64,000 bases of DNA, taken from Tubulanus polymorphus. Taxonomy: Eukaryota > Nemertea > Palaeonemertea > Tubulaniformes > Tubulanidae. The stretch covers positions 248,001 to 312,000 of the forward strand of contig NC_134028.1 in the NCBI RefSeq assembly GCF_964204645.1. The letters run 5' to 3'. The notes below the pieces were generated by a model. That model was not told where the DNA came from. It saw nothing but the letters and a program-made list of their open reading frames with translations, and made no database searches. A program made the translations under genes and the position numbers. This document shows, piece by piece, positions 23,941 through 37,971 of this stretch (positions are counted from its first letter, which is position 1; each line of letters starts with the position of its first letter).

Positions 23941-26900
23941 GCATAAATAGCCAGAAAATTCTTAATCTTTCCACCTATCCATTTGAAATCAGTTCAGTAC
24001 ACCCTAACCCATCAATTAAGATAGAATTCATCATCTTTAGGACCCTATTTTGCAAGAAAAATCTGTATCTTTCAGTCCATCTACTCGAAATCAGTTCAGT
24101 TTACCTTAACCTATCATTTCAGATCGAGTCCATCATCTTCAGGAGCATAAATAGCCAGAAAATTCTTAATCTTTCCACCTATCTATTTGAAATCAGTTCA
24201 ATACGCCTTAGCCCATCTTTTCAGATTGAGTCCATCATCTTCAGAACCAAAGGCAGCCAGAAAATTCTGATTCTTTCCATCTATCTATTTGAAATCAGTT
24301 CAGTTCACCCTAACTCATCAATTAAGATAGAATTCATCATCTTTAGGACCCTATTTTGCAAGAAAAATCTGTATCTTTCAGTCCATCTACTCGAAATCAG
24401 TTCAGTTTACCTTAACCTATCATTTCAGATCGAGTCCATCATCTTCAGGAGCATAAATAGCCAGAAAATTCTTAATCTTTCCACCTATCTATTTGAAATC
24501 AGTTCAATACGCCTTAGCCCATCTTTTCAGATTGAGTCCATCATCTTCAGAACCAAAGGCAGCCAGAAAATTCTGATTCTTTCCACCTATCTATTTGAAA
24601 TCAGTTCAGTTCACCCTAACTCATCAATTAAGATAGAATTCATCATCTTTAGGACCCTATTTTGCAAGAAAAATCTGTATCTTTCAGTCCATCTACTCGA
24701 AATCAGTTCAGTTTACCTTAACCTATCATTTCAGATCGAGTCCATCATCTTCAGGAGCATAAATAACCAGAAAATTCTTAATCTTTCAACCTATCTGTTT
24801 GAAATCAGTTCAGTACACCCTAACCCATCAATTAAGATAGAATTCATCATCTTTAGGACCCTATTTTGCAAGAAAAATCTGTATCTTTCAGTCCATCTAC
24901 TCGAAATCAGTTCAGTTTACCTTAACCTATCATTTCAGATCGAGTCCATCATCTTCAGGAGCATAAATAACCAGAAAATTCTTAATCTTTCCACCTATCT
25001 ATTTGAAATCAGTTCAATACGCCTTAGCCCATCTTTTCAGATTCAGTCCATCATCTTCAGAACCAAAGGCAGCCAGAAAATTCTTAATCTTTCCACCTAT
25101 CTGTTTGAAATCAGTTCAGTTCACCCTAACCCATCAATTTAGATAGAATTCATCATCTTTAGGACCCTATTTTGCAAGAAAAACCTGTATCTTTCAGTCC
25201 ATCTGCTCGAAATCAGTTCAGTTTACCTTAACCTATCATTTCAGATCGAGTCCATCATCTTCAGGAGCATAAATAGCCAGAAAATTCTTAATCTTTCCAC
25301 CTATCTATTTGAAATCAGTTCAATACGCCTTAACACATCTTTTCAGATTGAATCCATCATCTTCAGAACCAAAAGCAGCCAGAAAATTCTGATTCTTTCA
25401 ACCTATCTATTTGAAATCAGTTCAGTACACCCTAACCCATCAATTAAGATAGAACTCATCATCTTTAGGACCCTATTTTGCAAGAAAAATCTGTATCTTT
25501 CAGTCCATCTGCTCGAAATCAGTTCAGTTTACCTTAACCTATCATTTCAGATCGAGTCCATCATCTTCAGGAGCATAAATAGCCAGAAAATTCTTAATCT
25601 TTCCACCTATCTATTTGAAATCAGTTCAATACGCCTTAACACATCTTTTCAGATTGAATCCATCATCTTCAGAACCAAAAGCAGCCAGAAAATTCTTAAT
25701 CTTTCAACCTATCTATTTGAAATCAGTTCAGTACACCCTAACCCATCAATTAAGATAGAATTCATCATCTTTAGGACCCTATTTTGCAAGAAAAATCTGT
25801 ATCTTTCAGTCCATCTACTCGAAATCAGTTCAGTTTACCTTAACCTATCATTTCAGATCGAGTCCATCATCTTCAGGAGCATAAATAGCCAGAAAATTCT
25901 TAATCTTTCCACCTATCTATTTGAAATCAGTTCAATACGCCTTAGCCCATCTTTTCAGATTGAGTCCATCATCTTCAGAACCAAAGGCAGCCAGAAAATT
26001 CTGATTCTTTCCACCTATCTATTTGAAATCAGTTCAGTTCACCCTAACCCATCAATTAAGGTAGAATTCATCATCTTTAGGACCCTATTTTGCAAGAAAA
26101 ATCTGTATCTTTCAGTCCATCTACTCGAAATCAGTTCAGTTTACCTTAACCTATCATTTCAGATCGAGTCCATCATCTTCAGGAGCATAAATAGCCAGAT
26201 AATTCTGAATCTTTCCACCTATCTATTTGAAATCAGTTCAATACGCCTTAGCCCATCTTTTCAGATTCAGTCCATCATCTTCAGAACAAAAGGCAGCCAG
26301 AAAATTCTGATTCTTTCCACCTATCTATTTGAAATCAGTTCAGTTCACCCTAACCCATCAATTAAGATAGAATTCATCATCTTTAGGACCCTATTTTGCA
26401 AGAAAAATCTGTATCTTTCAGTCCATCTACTCGAAATCAGTTCAGTTTACCTTAACCTATCATTTCAGATCGAGTCCATCATCTTCAAGAGCATAAATAG
26501 CCAGGAAATTCTTAATCTTTCGACCTATCTATTTGAAATCAGTTCAATACGCCTTAACCCATCTTTTCAGATTGAGTCCATCATCTTCAGAACCAAAGGC
26601 AGCAAGAAAATTCTGATTCTTTCAACCTATCTATTTGAAATCAGTTCAGTACACCCTTACCGATCATTTAAGATAGAACTCATCATCTTTAGGACCCTAT
26701 TTTGCAAGAAAAATCTGTATCTTTCAGTCCATCTGCTCGAAATCAGTTCAGTTTACCTTAACCTATCATTTCAGATCGAGTCCATCATCTTCAGGAGCAT
26801 AAATAGCCATAAAATTCTTAATCTTTCCACCTATCTATTTGAAATCAGTTCAATACGCCTTAACACATCTTTTCAGATTGAATCCATCATCTTCAGAACC

Positions 26901-27299
26901 AAAAGCAGCCAGAAAATTCTTAATCTTTCAACCTATCTATTTGAAATCAGTTCAGTACACCCTAACCCATCAATTAAGATAGAATTCATCATCTTTAGGA
27001 CCCAATTTTGCAAGAAAAATCTGTATCTTTCAGTCCATCTACTCGAAATCAGTTCAGTTTACCTTAACCTATCATTTCAGATCGAGTCCATCATCTTCAG
27101 GAGCATAAATAGCCAGAAAATTCTTAATCTTTCCACCTATCTATTTGAAATCAGTTCAATACGCCTTAGCCCATCTTTTCAGATTGAGTCCATCATCTTC
27201 AGAACCAAAGGCAGCCAGAAAATTCTGATTCTTTCCACCTAACTATTTGAAATCAGTTCAGTTCACCCTAACCCATCAATTAAGATAGAATTCATTATC

Positions 27300-28265
27300 T
27301 TTAGGACCCTATTTTGCAAGAAAAATCTGTATCTTTCAGTCCATCTACTCGAAATCAGTTCAGTTTACCTTAACCTATCATTTCAGATCGAGTCCATCAT
27401 CTTCAGGAGCATAAATAGCCAGAAAATTCTTAATCTTTCCACCTATCTATTTGAAATCAGTTCAATACGCCTTAACCCATCTTTTCAGATTGAGTCCATC
27501 ATCTTCAGAACCAAAGGCAGCAAGAAAATTCTGATTCTTTCAACCTATCTATTTGAAATCAGTTCAGTACACCCTAACCCATCAATTAAGATAGAATTCA
27601 TCATCTTTAGGACCCTATTTTGCAAGAAAAATCTGTATCTTTCAGTCCATCTACTCGAAATCAGTTCAGTTTACCCTAACCTATCATTTCAGATCGAGTC
27701 CATCATCTTCAGGAGCATAAATAACCAGAAAATTCTTAATCTTTCAACCTATCTGTTTGAAATCAGTTCAGTACACCCTAACCCATCAATTAAGATAGAA
27801 TTCATCATCTTTAGGACCCTATTTTGCAAGAAAAATCTGTATCTTTCAGTCCATCTACTCGAAATCAGTTCAGTTTACCTTAACCTATCATTTCAGATCG
27901 AGTCCATCATCTTCAGGAGCATAAATAGCCAGAAAATTCTTAATCTTTCCACCTATCTATTTGAAATCAGTTCAATACGCCTTAACCCATCTTTTCAGAT
28001 TGAGTCCATCATCTTCAGAACCAAAGGCAGCAAGAAAATTCTGATTCTTTCAACCTATCTATTTGAAATCAGTTCAGTACACCCTAACCCATCAATTAAG
28101 ATAGAATTCATCATCTTTAGGACCCTATTTTGCAAGAAAAATCTGTATCTTTCAGTCCATCTACTCGAAATCAGTTCAGTTTACCTTAACCTATCATTTC
28201 AGATCGAGTCCATCATCTTCAGGAGCATAAATAACCAGAAAATTCTTAATCTTTCCACCTATCTA
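27300..28265 (+). repeat. 510-bp local tandem duplication (5 subunits)
   Basis: The B subunit with cttaacccatc, gattgag and ggcagcaag occurs near 27471-27520 and again near 27981-28030, 510 bp apart, with its neighbouring A and C. The full units at 2653 and 8671 have it once at the corresponding place. The second copy leads into the hybrid B/C subunit at 28245, so both may stem from one exchange event. Confidence 0.75.
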
Positions 28266-28346
28266 TTTGAAATCAGTTCAATACGCCTTAGCCCATCAAT
28301 TAAGATAGAATTCATCATCTTTAGGACCCTATTTTGCAAGAAAAAT
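28245..28346 (+). repeat. Hybrid B/C subunit
   Basis: Same structure as the subunit at 17331: B front with ttcaatacgccttagccc, C rear from caattaag near 28296, full 102 bp. The preceding A has the ataaataacc form in both places, so the two are probably copies of one founding recombinant. Confidence 0.9.
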
Positions 28347-29460
28347 CTGTATCTTTCAGTCCATCTACTCGAAATCAGTTCAGTTTACCTTAACCTATCA
28401 TTTCAGATCGAGTCCATCATCTTCAGGAGCATAAATAGCCAGAAAATTCTTAATCTTTCCACCTATCTATTTGAAATCAGTTCAATACGCCTTAGCCCAT
28501 CTTTTCAGATTCAGTCCATCATCTTCAGAACCAAAGGCAGCCAGAAAATTCTGATTCTTTCCACTTATCTATTTGAAATCAGTTCAGTTCACCCTAACCC
28601 ATCAATTAAGATAGAATTCATCATCTTTAGGACCCTATTTTGCAAGAAAAATCTGTATCTTTCAGTCCATCTATTCGAAATCAGTTCAGTTTACCTTAAC
28701 CTATCATTTCAGATCGAGTCCATCATCTTCAGGAGCATAAATAGCCAGAAAATTCGTAATCTTTCCACCTATCTATTTGAAATCAGTTCAGTACACCCTA
28801 ACCCATCAATTAAGATAGAACTCATCATCTTTAGGACCCTATTTTGCAAGAAAAATCTGTATCTTTCAGTCCATCTACTCGAAATCAGTTCAGTCTACCT
28901 TAACCTATCATTTCAGATCGAGTCCATCATCTTCAGGAGCATAAATAGCCAGAAAATTCTTAATCTTTCCACCTATCTATTTGAAATCAGTTCAATACGC
29001 CTTAACACATCTTTTCAGATTGAATCCATCATCTTCAGAACCAAAAGCAGCCAGAAAATTCTGATTCTTTCAACCTATCTATTTGAAATCAGTTCAGTAC
29101 ACCCTAACCCATCAATTAAGATAGAATTCATCATCTTTAGGACCCTATTTTGCAAGAAAAATCTGTATCTTTCAGTCCATCTACTCGAAATCAGTTCAGT
29201 TTACCTTAACCTATCATTTCAGATCGAGTCCATCATCTTCAGGAGCATAAATAGCAAGGAAATTCTTAATCTTTCCACCTATCTATTTGAAATCAGTTCA
29301 ATACGCCTTAACACATCTTTTCAGATTGAATCCATCATCTTCAGAACCAAAAGCAGCCAGAAAATTCTGATTCTTTCAACCTATCTATTTGAAATCAGTT
29401 CAGTACACCCTAACCCATCAATTAAGATAGAATTCATCATCTTTAGGACCCTATTTTGCA

Positions 29461-31669
29461 AGAAAAACCTGTATCTTTCAGTCCATCTGCTCGAAATCAG
29501 TTCAGTTTACCTTAACCTATCATTTCAGATCGAGTCCATCATCTTCAGGAGCATAAATAACCAGAAAATTCTTAATCTTTCCACCTATCTATTTGAAATC
29601 AGTTCAATACGCCTTAGCCCATCTTTTCAGATTCAGTCCATCATCTTCAGAACCAAAGGCAGCCAGAAAATTCTTAATCTTTCCACCTATCTGTTTGAAA
29701 TCAGTTCAGTTCACCCTAACCCATCAATTTAGATAGAATTCATCATCTTTAGGACCCTATTTTGCAAGAAAACCCTGTATCTTTCAGTCCATCTGCTCGA
29801 AATCAGTTCAGTTTACCTTAACCTATCATTTCAGATCGAGTCCATCATCTTCAGGAGCATAAATAGCCACGAAATTCTTAATCTTTCCACCTATCTATTT
29901 GAAATCAGTTCAATACGCCTTAACACATCTTTTCAGATTGAATCCATCATCTTCAGAACCAAAAGCAGCCAGAAAATTCTGATTCTTTCAACCTGTCTAT
30001 TTGAAATCAGTTCAGTACACCCTAACCCATCATTTAAGATAGAACTCATCATCTTTAGGACCCTATTTTGCAAGAAAAATCTGTATCTTTCAGTCCATCT
30101 GCTCGAAATCAGTTCAGTTTACCTTAACCTATCATTTCAGATCGAGTCCATCATCTTCAGGAGCATAAATAGCCAGAAAATTCTTAATCTTTCCACCTAT
30201 CTATTTGAAATCAGTTCAATACGCCTTAACACATCTTTTCAGATTGAATCCATCATCTTCAGAACCAAAAGCAGCCAGAAAATTCTTAATCTTTCAACCT
30301 ATCTATTTGAAATCAGTTCAGTACACCCTAACCCATCAATTAAGATAGAATTCATCATCTTTAGGACCCTATTTTGCAAGAAAAATCTGTATCTTTCAGT
30401 CCATCTACTTGAAATCAGTTCAGTTTACCTTAACCTATCATTTCAGATCGAGTCCATCATCTTCAGGAGCATAAATAGCCAGAAAATTCTTAATCTTTCC
30501 ACCTATCTATTTGAAATCAGTTCAATACGCCTTAGCCCATCTTTTCAGATTGAGTCCATCATCTTCAGAACCAAAGGCAGCCAGAAAATTCTGATTCTTT
30601 CCACCTATCTATTTGAAATCAGTTCAGTTCACCCTAACTCATCAATTAAGATAGAATTCATTATCTTTAGGACCCTATTTTGCAAGAAAAATCTGTATCT
30701 TTCAGTCCATCTACTCGAAATCAGTTCAGTTTACCTTAACCTATCATTTCAGATCGAGTCCTTCATCTTCAGGAGCATAAATAGCCAGAAAATTCTTAAT
30801 CTTTCCACCTATCTATTTGAAATCAGTTCAATACGCCTTAACCCATCTTTTCAGATTGAGTCCATCATCTTCAGAACCAAAGGCAGCAAGAAAATTCTGA
30901 TTCTTTCAACCTATCTATTTGAAATCAGTTCAGTACACCCTAACCCATCAATTAAGATAGAATTCATCATCTTTAGGACCCTATTTTGCAAGAAAAATCT
31001 GTATCTTTCAGTCCATCTACTCGAAATCAGTTCAGTTTACCTTAACCTATCATTTCAGATCGAGGCCATCATCTTCAGGAGCATAAATAACCAGAAAATT
31101 CTGATTCTTTCAACCTATCTATTTGAAATCAGTTCAGTACACCCTAACCCATCAATTAAGATAGAATTCATCATCTTTAGGACCCTATTTTGCAAGAAAA
31201 ATCTGTATCTTTCAGTCCATCTACTCGAAATCAGTTCAGTTTACCTTAACCTATCATTTCAGATCGAGGCCATCATCTTCAGGAGCATAAATAACCAGAA
31301 AATTCTTAATCTTTCCACCTATCTATTTGAAATCAGTTCAATACGCCTTAGCCCATCAATTAAGATAGAATTCATCATCTTTAGGACCCTATTTTGCAAG
31401 AAAAATCTGTATCTTTCAGTCCATCTACTCGAAATCAGTTCAGTTTACCTTAACCTATCATTTCAGATCGAGTCCATCATCTTCAGGAGCATAAATAGCC
31501 AGAAAATTCTTAATCTTTCCACCTATCTATTTGAAATCAGTTCAATACGCCTTAACACATCTTTTCAGATTGAATCCATCATCTTCAGAACCAAAAGCTG
31601 CCAGAAAATTCTTAATCTTTCAACCTATCTATTTGAAATCAGTTCAGTACACCCTAACCCATCAATTAA
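29461..31669 (+). repeat. Transition zone between the two HOR domains
   Basis: Same 102-bp subunits in unbroken register, but landmark order follows neither domain. Private variants include aaaaccctgtatc (near 29769), agccacgaaattc (near 29867), aacctgtctat (near 29991), catttaagatagaact (near 30029), gtccttcatc (near 30759) and two close copies of cgaggccatc (near 31073 and 31266). The ctacttgaaatc form near 30405 matches left-domain short copies. I read it as a patchwork of left-domain pieces. No gene seen. Confidence 0.7.
31305..31406 (+). repeat. Hybrid B/C subunit
   Basis: Third example of the B front joined to C rear at the cccatc shared by both types, near 31356. The A before it has both cgaggccatc (near 31266) and ataaataacc. 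It lies in the transition between left and right domains. Confidence 0.9.
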
Positions 31670-34600
31670 GATAGAACTCATCATCTTTAGGACCCTATTT
31701 TGAAAGAAAAATTTGTATCTTTCAGTCCATCTACTCGAAATCAGTTCAGTCTACCTTAACCTATCATTTCAGATCGAGTCCATCATCTTCAGGAGCATAA
31801 ATAACCAGAAAATTCTTAATCTTTCCACCTATCTATTTGAAATCAGTTCAATACGCCTTAGCCCATCTTTTCAGATTCAGTCCATCATCTTCAGAACCAA
31901 AGGCAGCCAGAAAATTCTTAATCTTTCCACCTATCTGTTTGAAATCAGTTCAGTTCACCCTAACCCATCAATTTAGATAGAATTCATCATCTTTAGGACC
32001 CTATTTTGCAAGAAAAACCTGTATCTTTCAGTCCATCTGCTCGAAATCAGTTCAGTTTACCTTAACCTATCATTTCAGATCGAGTCCATCATCTTCAGGA
32101 GCATAAATAGCCAGAAAATTCTTAATCTTTCCACCTATCTATTTGAAATCAGTTCAATACGCCTTAACACATCTTTTCAGATTGAATCCATCATCTTCAG
32201 AACCAAAAGCAGCCAGAAAATTCTGATTCTTTCAACCTATCTATTTGAAATCAGTTCAGTACACCCTAACCCATCAATTAAGATAGAACTCATCATCTTT
32301 AGGACCCTATTTTGCAAGAAAAATCTGTATCTTTCAGTCCATCTGCTCGAAATCAGTTCAGTTTACCTTAACCTATCATTTCAGATCGAGTCCATCATCT
32401 TCAGGAGCATAAATAGCCAGAAAATTCTTAATCTTTCCACCTATCTATTTGAAATCAGTTCAATACGCCTTAACACATCTTTTCAGATTGAATCCATCAT
32501 CTTCAGAACCAAAAGCTGCCAGAAAATTCTTAATCTTTCAACCTATCTATGTGAAATCAGTTCAGTACACCCTAACCCATCAATTAAGATAGAATTCATC
32601 ATCTTTAGGACCCTATTTTGCAAGAAAAATCTGTATCTTTCAGTCCATCTACTCGAAATCAGTTCAGTTTACCTTAACCTATCATTTCAGATCGAGTCCA
32701 TCATCTTCAGGAGCATAAATAGCCAGAAAATTCTTAATCTTTCCACCTATCTATTTGAAATCAGTTCAATACGCCTTAGCCCATCTTTTCAGATTCAGTC
32801 CATCATCTTCAGAACCAAAGGCAGCCAGAAAATTCTGATTCTTTCCAACTATCTATTTGAAATCAGTTCAGTTCACCCTAACCCATCAATTAAGGTAGAA
32901 TTCATCATCTTTAGGACCCTATTTTGCAAGAAAAATCTGTATCTTTCAGTCCATCTACTCGAAATCAGTTCAGTTTACCTTAACCTATCATTTCAGATCG
33001 AGTCCATCATCTTCAGGAGCATAAATAGCCAGATAATTCTGAATCTTTCCACCTATCTATTTGAAATCAGTTCAATACGCCTTAGCCCATCTTTTCAGAT
33101 TGAGTCCATCATCTTCAGAACCAAAGGCAGCCAGAAAATTCTGATTCTTTCCACCTATCTATTTGAAATCAGTTCAGTTCACCCTAACCCATCAATTAAG
33201 ATAGAATTCATCATCTTTAGGACCCTATTTTGCAAGAAAAATCTGTATCTTTCAGTCCATCTACTCGAAATCAGTTCAGTTTACCTTAACCTATCATTTC
33301 AGATCGAGTCCATCATCTTCAGGAGCATAAATAGCCAGAAAATTCTTAATCTTTCCACCTATCCATTTGAAATCAGTTCAGTACACCCTAACCCATCAAT
33401 TAAGTTAGAATTCATCATCTTTAGGACCCTATTTTGCAAGAAAAATCTGTATCTTTCAGTCCATCTACTCGAAATCAGTTCAGTTTACCTTAACCTATCA
33501 TTTCAGATCGAGTCCATCATCTTCAGGAGCATAAATAGCCAGAAAATTCTTAATCTTTCCACCTATCTATTTGAAATCAGTTCAATACGCCTTAGCCCAT
33601 CTTTTCAGATTGAGTCCATCACCTTCAGAACCAAAGGCAGCCAGAAAATTCTGATTCTTTCCACCTATCTATTTGAAATCAGTTCAGTTCACCCTAACCC
33701 ATCAATTAAGATAGAATTCATCATCTTTAGGACCCTATTTTGCAAGAAAAATCTGTATCTTTCAGTCCATCTACTCGAAATCAGTTCAGTTTACCTTAAC
33801 CTATCATTTCAGATCGAGTCCATCATCTTCAGGAGCATAAATAGCCAGAAAATTCTTAATCTTTCCACCTATCTATTTGAAATCAGTTGAGTACACCCTA
33901 ACCCATCAATTAAGATAGAACTGATCATCTTTAGGACCCTATTTTGCAAGAAAAATCTGTATCTTTCAGTCCATCTACTCGAAATCAGTTCAGTCTACCT
34001 TAACCTATCATTTCAGATCGAGTCCATCATCTTCAGGAGCATAAATAGCCAGAAAATTCTTAATCTTTCCACCTATCTATTTGAAATCAGTTCAGTACAC
34101 CCTAACCCATCAATTAAGATAGAACTCATCATCTATAGGACCCTATTTTGCAAGAAAAATCTGTATCTTTCAGTCCATCTACTCGAAATCAGTTCAGTCT
34201 ACCTTAACCTATCATTTCAGATCGAGTCCATCATCTTCAGGAGCATAAATAGCCAGAAAATTCTTAATCTTTCCACCTATCTATTTGAAATCAGTTCAAT
34301 ACGCCTTAACCCATCTTTTCAGATTGAATCCATCATCTTCAGAACCAAAAGCAGCCAGAAAAATCTGATTCTTTCCACCTATCTATTTGAAATCAGTTCA
34401 GTACACCCTAACCCATCAATTAAGATAGAATTCATCATCTTTAGGACCCTATTTTGCAAGAAAAATTTGTATCTTTCAGTCCATCTACTCGAAATCAGTT
34501 CAGTTTACCTTAACCTATCATTTCAGATCGAGTCCATCATCTTCAGGAGCATAAATAGCCAGAAAATTCTTAATCTTTCCACCTATCTATTTGAAATCAG

Positions 34601-34910
34601 TTCAATACGCCTTAGCCCATCTTTTCAGATTGAGTCCATCATCTTCAGAACCAAAGGCAGCCAGAAAATTCTGATTCTTTCCACCTATCTATTTGAAATC
34701 AGTTCAGTTCACCCTAACTCATCAATTAAGATAGAATTCATTATCTTTAGGACCCTATTTTGCAAGAAAAATCTGTGTCTTTCAGTCCATCTACTCGAAA
34801 TCAGTTCAGTTTACCTTAACCTATCATTTCAGATCGAGTCCATCATCTTCAGGAGCATAAATAGCCAGAAAATTCTTAATCTTTCCACCTATCTATTTGA
34901 AATCAGTTCA

Positions 34911-34920
34911 GTACACACCT
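34911..34920 (+). repeat. Single-base insertion, the one register shift in the array
   Basis: The usual cagtacaccctaacc is here cagtacacacctaacc, one base longer. Register markers before it fall at position 1 modulo 102; all markers checked after it fall one base later through to 63956. It also shifts the open forward frame, which ends at a TAA directly after the insertion. Confidence 0.92.
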
Positions 34921-34977
34921 AACCCATCAATTAAGATAGAACTCATCATCTTTAGGACCCTATTTTGAAAGAAAAAT

Positions 34978-37971
34978 TTGTATCTTTCAGTCCATCTACT
35001 CGAAATCAGTTCAGTCTACCTTAACCTATCATTTCAGATCGAGTCCATCATCTTCAGGAGCATAAATAACCAGAAAATTCTTAATCTTTCCACCTATCTA
35101 TTTGAAATCAGTTCAATACGCCTTAGCCCATCTTTTCAGATTCAGTCCATCATCTTCAGAACCAAAGGCAGCCAGAAAATTCTTAATCTTTCCACCTATC
35201 TATTTGAAATCAGTTCAGTACACCCTAACCCATCAATTAAGATAGAACTCATCATCTTTAGGACCCTATTTTGCAAGAAAAATCTGTATCTTTCAGTCCA
35301 TCTGCTCGAAATCAGTTCAGTTTACCTTAACCTATCATTTCAGATCGAGTCCATCATCTTCAGGAGCATAAATAGCCAGAAAATTCTTAATCTTTCCACC
35401 TATCTATTTGAAATCAGTTCAATACGCCTTAACACATCTTTTCAGATTGAATCCATCATCTTCAGAACCAAAAGCTGCCAGAAAATTCTTAATCTTTCAA
35501 CCTATCTATTTGAAATCAGTTCAGTACACCCTAACCCATCAATTAAGATAGAATTCATCATCTTTAGGACCCTATTTTGCAAGAAAAATCTGTATCTTTC
35601 AGTCCATCTACTCGAAATCAGTTCAGTTTACCTTAACCTATCATTTCAGATCGAGTCCATCATCTTCAGGAGCATAAATAGCCAGAAAATTCTTAATCTT
35701 TCCACCTATCTATTTGAAATCAGTTCAATACGCCTTAGCCCATCTTTTCAGATTCAGTCCATCATCTTCAGAACCAAAGGCAGCCAGAAAATTCTGATTC
35801 TTTCCAACTATCTATTTGAAATCAGTTCAGTTCACCCTAACCCATCAATTAAGGTAGAATTCATCATCTTTAGGACCCTATTTTGCAAGAAAAATCTGTA
35901 TCTTTCAGTCCATCTACTCGAAATCAGTTCAGTTTACCTTAACCTATCATTTCAGATCGAGTCCATCATCTTCAGGAGCATAAATAGCCAGATAATTCTG
36001 AATCTTTCCACCTATCTATTTGAAATCAGTTCAATACGCCTTAGCCCATCTTTTCAGATTGAGTCCATCATCTTCAGAACCAAAGGCAGCCAGAAAATTC
36101 TGATTCTTTCCACCTATCTATTTGAAATCAGTTCAGTTCACCCTAACCCATCAATTAAGATAGAATTCATCATCTTTAGGACCCTATTTTGCAAGCAAAA
36201 TCTGTATCTTTCAGTCCATCTATTCGAAATCAGTTCAGTTTACCTTAACCTATCATTTCAGATCGAGTCCATCATCTTCAGGAGCATAAATAGCCAGAAA
36301 ATTCTTAATCTTTCCACCTATCTATTTGAAATCAGTTCAGTACACCCTAACCCATCAATTAAGATAGAACTCATCATCTTTAGGACCCTATTTTGCAAGA
36401 AAAATCTGTATCTTTCAGTCCATCTGCTCGAAATCAGTTCAGTTTACCTTAACCTATCATTTCAGATCGAGTCCATCATCTTCAGGAGCATAAATAGCCA
36501 GAAAATTCTTAATCTTTCCACCTATCTATTTGAAATCAGTTCAATACGCCTTAACACATCTTTTCAGATTGAATCCATCATCTTCAGAACCAAAAGCTGC
36601 CAGAAAATTCTTAATCTTTCAACCTATCTATTTGAAATCAGTTCAGTACACCCTAACCCATCAATTAAGATAGAATTCATCATCTTTAGGACCCTATTTT
36701 GCAAGAAAAATCTGTATCTTTCAGTCCATCTACTCGAAATCAGTTCAGTTTACCTTAACCTATCATTTCAGATCGAGTCCATCATCTTCAGGAGCATAAA
36801 TAGCCAGAAAATTCTTAATCTTTCCACCTATCTATTTGAAATCAGTTCAATACGCCTTAGCCCATCTTTTCAGATTCAGTCCATCATCTTCAGAACCAAA
36901 GGCAGCCAGAAAATTCTGATTCTTTCCAACTATCTATTTGAAATCAGTTCAGTTCACCCTAACCCATCAATTAAGGTAGAATTCATCATCTTTAGGACCC
37001 TATTTTGCAAGAAAAATCTGTATCTTTCAGTCCATCTACTCGAAATCAGTTCAGTTTACCTTAACCTATCATTTCAGATCGAGTCCATCATCTTCAGGAG
37101 CATAAATAGCCAGATAATTCTGAATCTTTCCACCTATCTATTTGAAATCAGTTCAATACGCCTTAGCCCATCTTTTCAGATTGAGTCCATCATCTTCAGA
37201 ACCAAAGGCAGCCAGAAAATTCTGATTCTTTCCACCTATCTATTTGAAATCAGTTCAGTTCACCCTAACCCATCAATTAAGATAGAATTCATCATCTTTA
37301 GGACCCTATTTTGCAAGAAAAATCTGTATCTTTCAGTCCATCTACTCGAAATCAGTTCAGTTTACCTTAACCTATCATTTCAGATCGAGTCCATCATCTT
37401 CAGGAGCATAAATAGCCAGAAAATTCTTAATCTTTCCACCTATCCATTTGAAATCAGTTCAGTACACCCTAACCCATCAATTAAGTTAGAATTCATCATC
37501 TTTAGGACCCTATTTTGCAAGAAAAATCTGTATCTTTCAGTCCATCTACTCGAAATCAGTTCAGTTTACCTTAACCTATCATTTCAGATCGAGTCCATCA
37601 TCTTCAGGAGCATAAATAGCCAGAAAATTCTTAATCTTTCCACCTATCTATTTGAAATCAGTTCAATACGCCTTAGCCCATCTTTTCAGATTGAGTCCAT
37701 CACCTTCAGAACCAAAGGCAGCCAGAAAATTCTGATTCTTTCCACCTATCTATTTGAAATCAGTTCAGTTCACCCTAACCCATCAATTAAGATAGAATTC
37801 ATCATCTTTAGGACCCTATTTTGCAAGAAAAATCTGTATCTTTCAGTCCATCTACTCGAAATCAGTTCAGTTTACCTTAACCTATCATTTCAGATCGAGT
37901 CCATCATCTTCAGGAGCATAAATAGCCAGAAAATTCTTAATCTTTCCACCTATCTATTTGAAATCAGTTGA
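34978..37971 (+). other. 997-codon open frame in satellite, TTG at front (not called as a gene)
   Basis: Open reading of about 29 subunits, beginning at a TTG produced by the aaatttgtatc variant and ending at a TGA created by the gttgagtac variant. It holds only 34-residue repeats. TTG is a poor start in eukaryotes. Substitutions between repeats include many amino acid changes (S/N, P/T, G/S, E/Q), with no obvious bias to silent sites. Similar TTG-led stretches follow at 41710-42969 and 53134-55371 and share this explanation. Confidence 0.3.
35215..37312 (+). repeat. 1122-bp tandem duplication (11 subunits)
   Basis: The series aaaagctgcc (35470 and 36592), ccaactatc, attaaggtag (35849 and 36971) and gataattctgaatc recurs at exactly +1122. 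The copies part where gcaagcaaaatc (near 36194) is gcaagaaaaatc at the corresponding site. The same step length occurs independently near 59.3-61.5 kb. Confidence 0.87.

Larger units (their letters stand above)
23563..29460 (+). repeat. Left-domain HOR, last recognisable copy
   Basis: Starts with the last cagtccgtct marker and follows the full-unit landmark order, but is 306 bp shorter before attaaggtag (2498 bases in, against 2804). It has private changes agaacaaaagg (near 26285), cccttaccgatc (near 26656), cacctaactattt (near 27240), tttaccctaacc (near 27672) and ccacttatc (near 28562). A 510-bp local duplication and a hybrid subunit lengthen the middle. Past agcaagg (near 29252) the expected end of the unit is missing: near 29467 it joins aaaacctgtatc and ctgctcg sequence taken from elsewhere in the unit. 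Confidence 0.8.
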
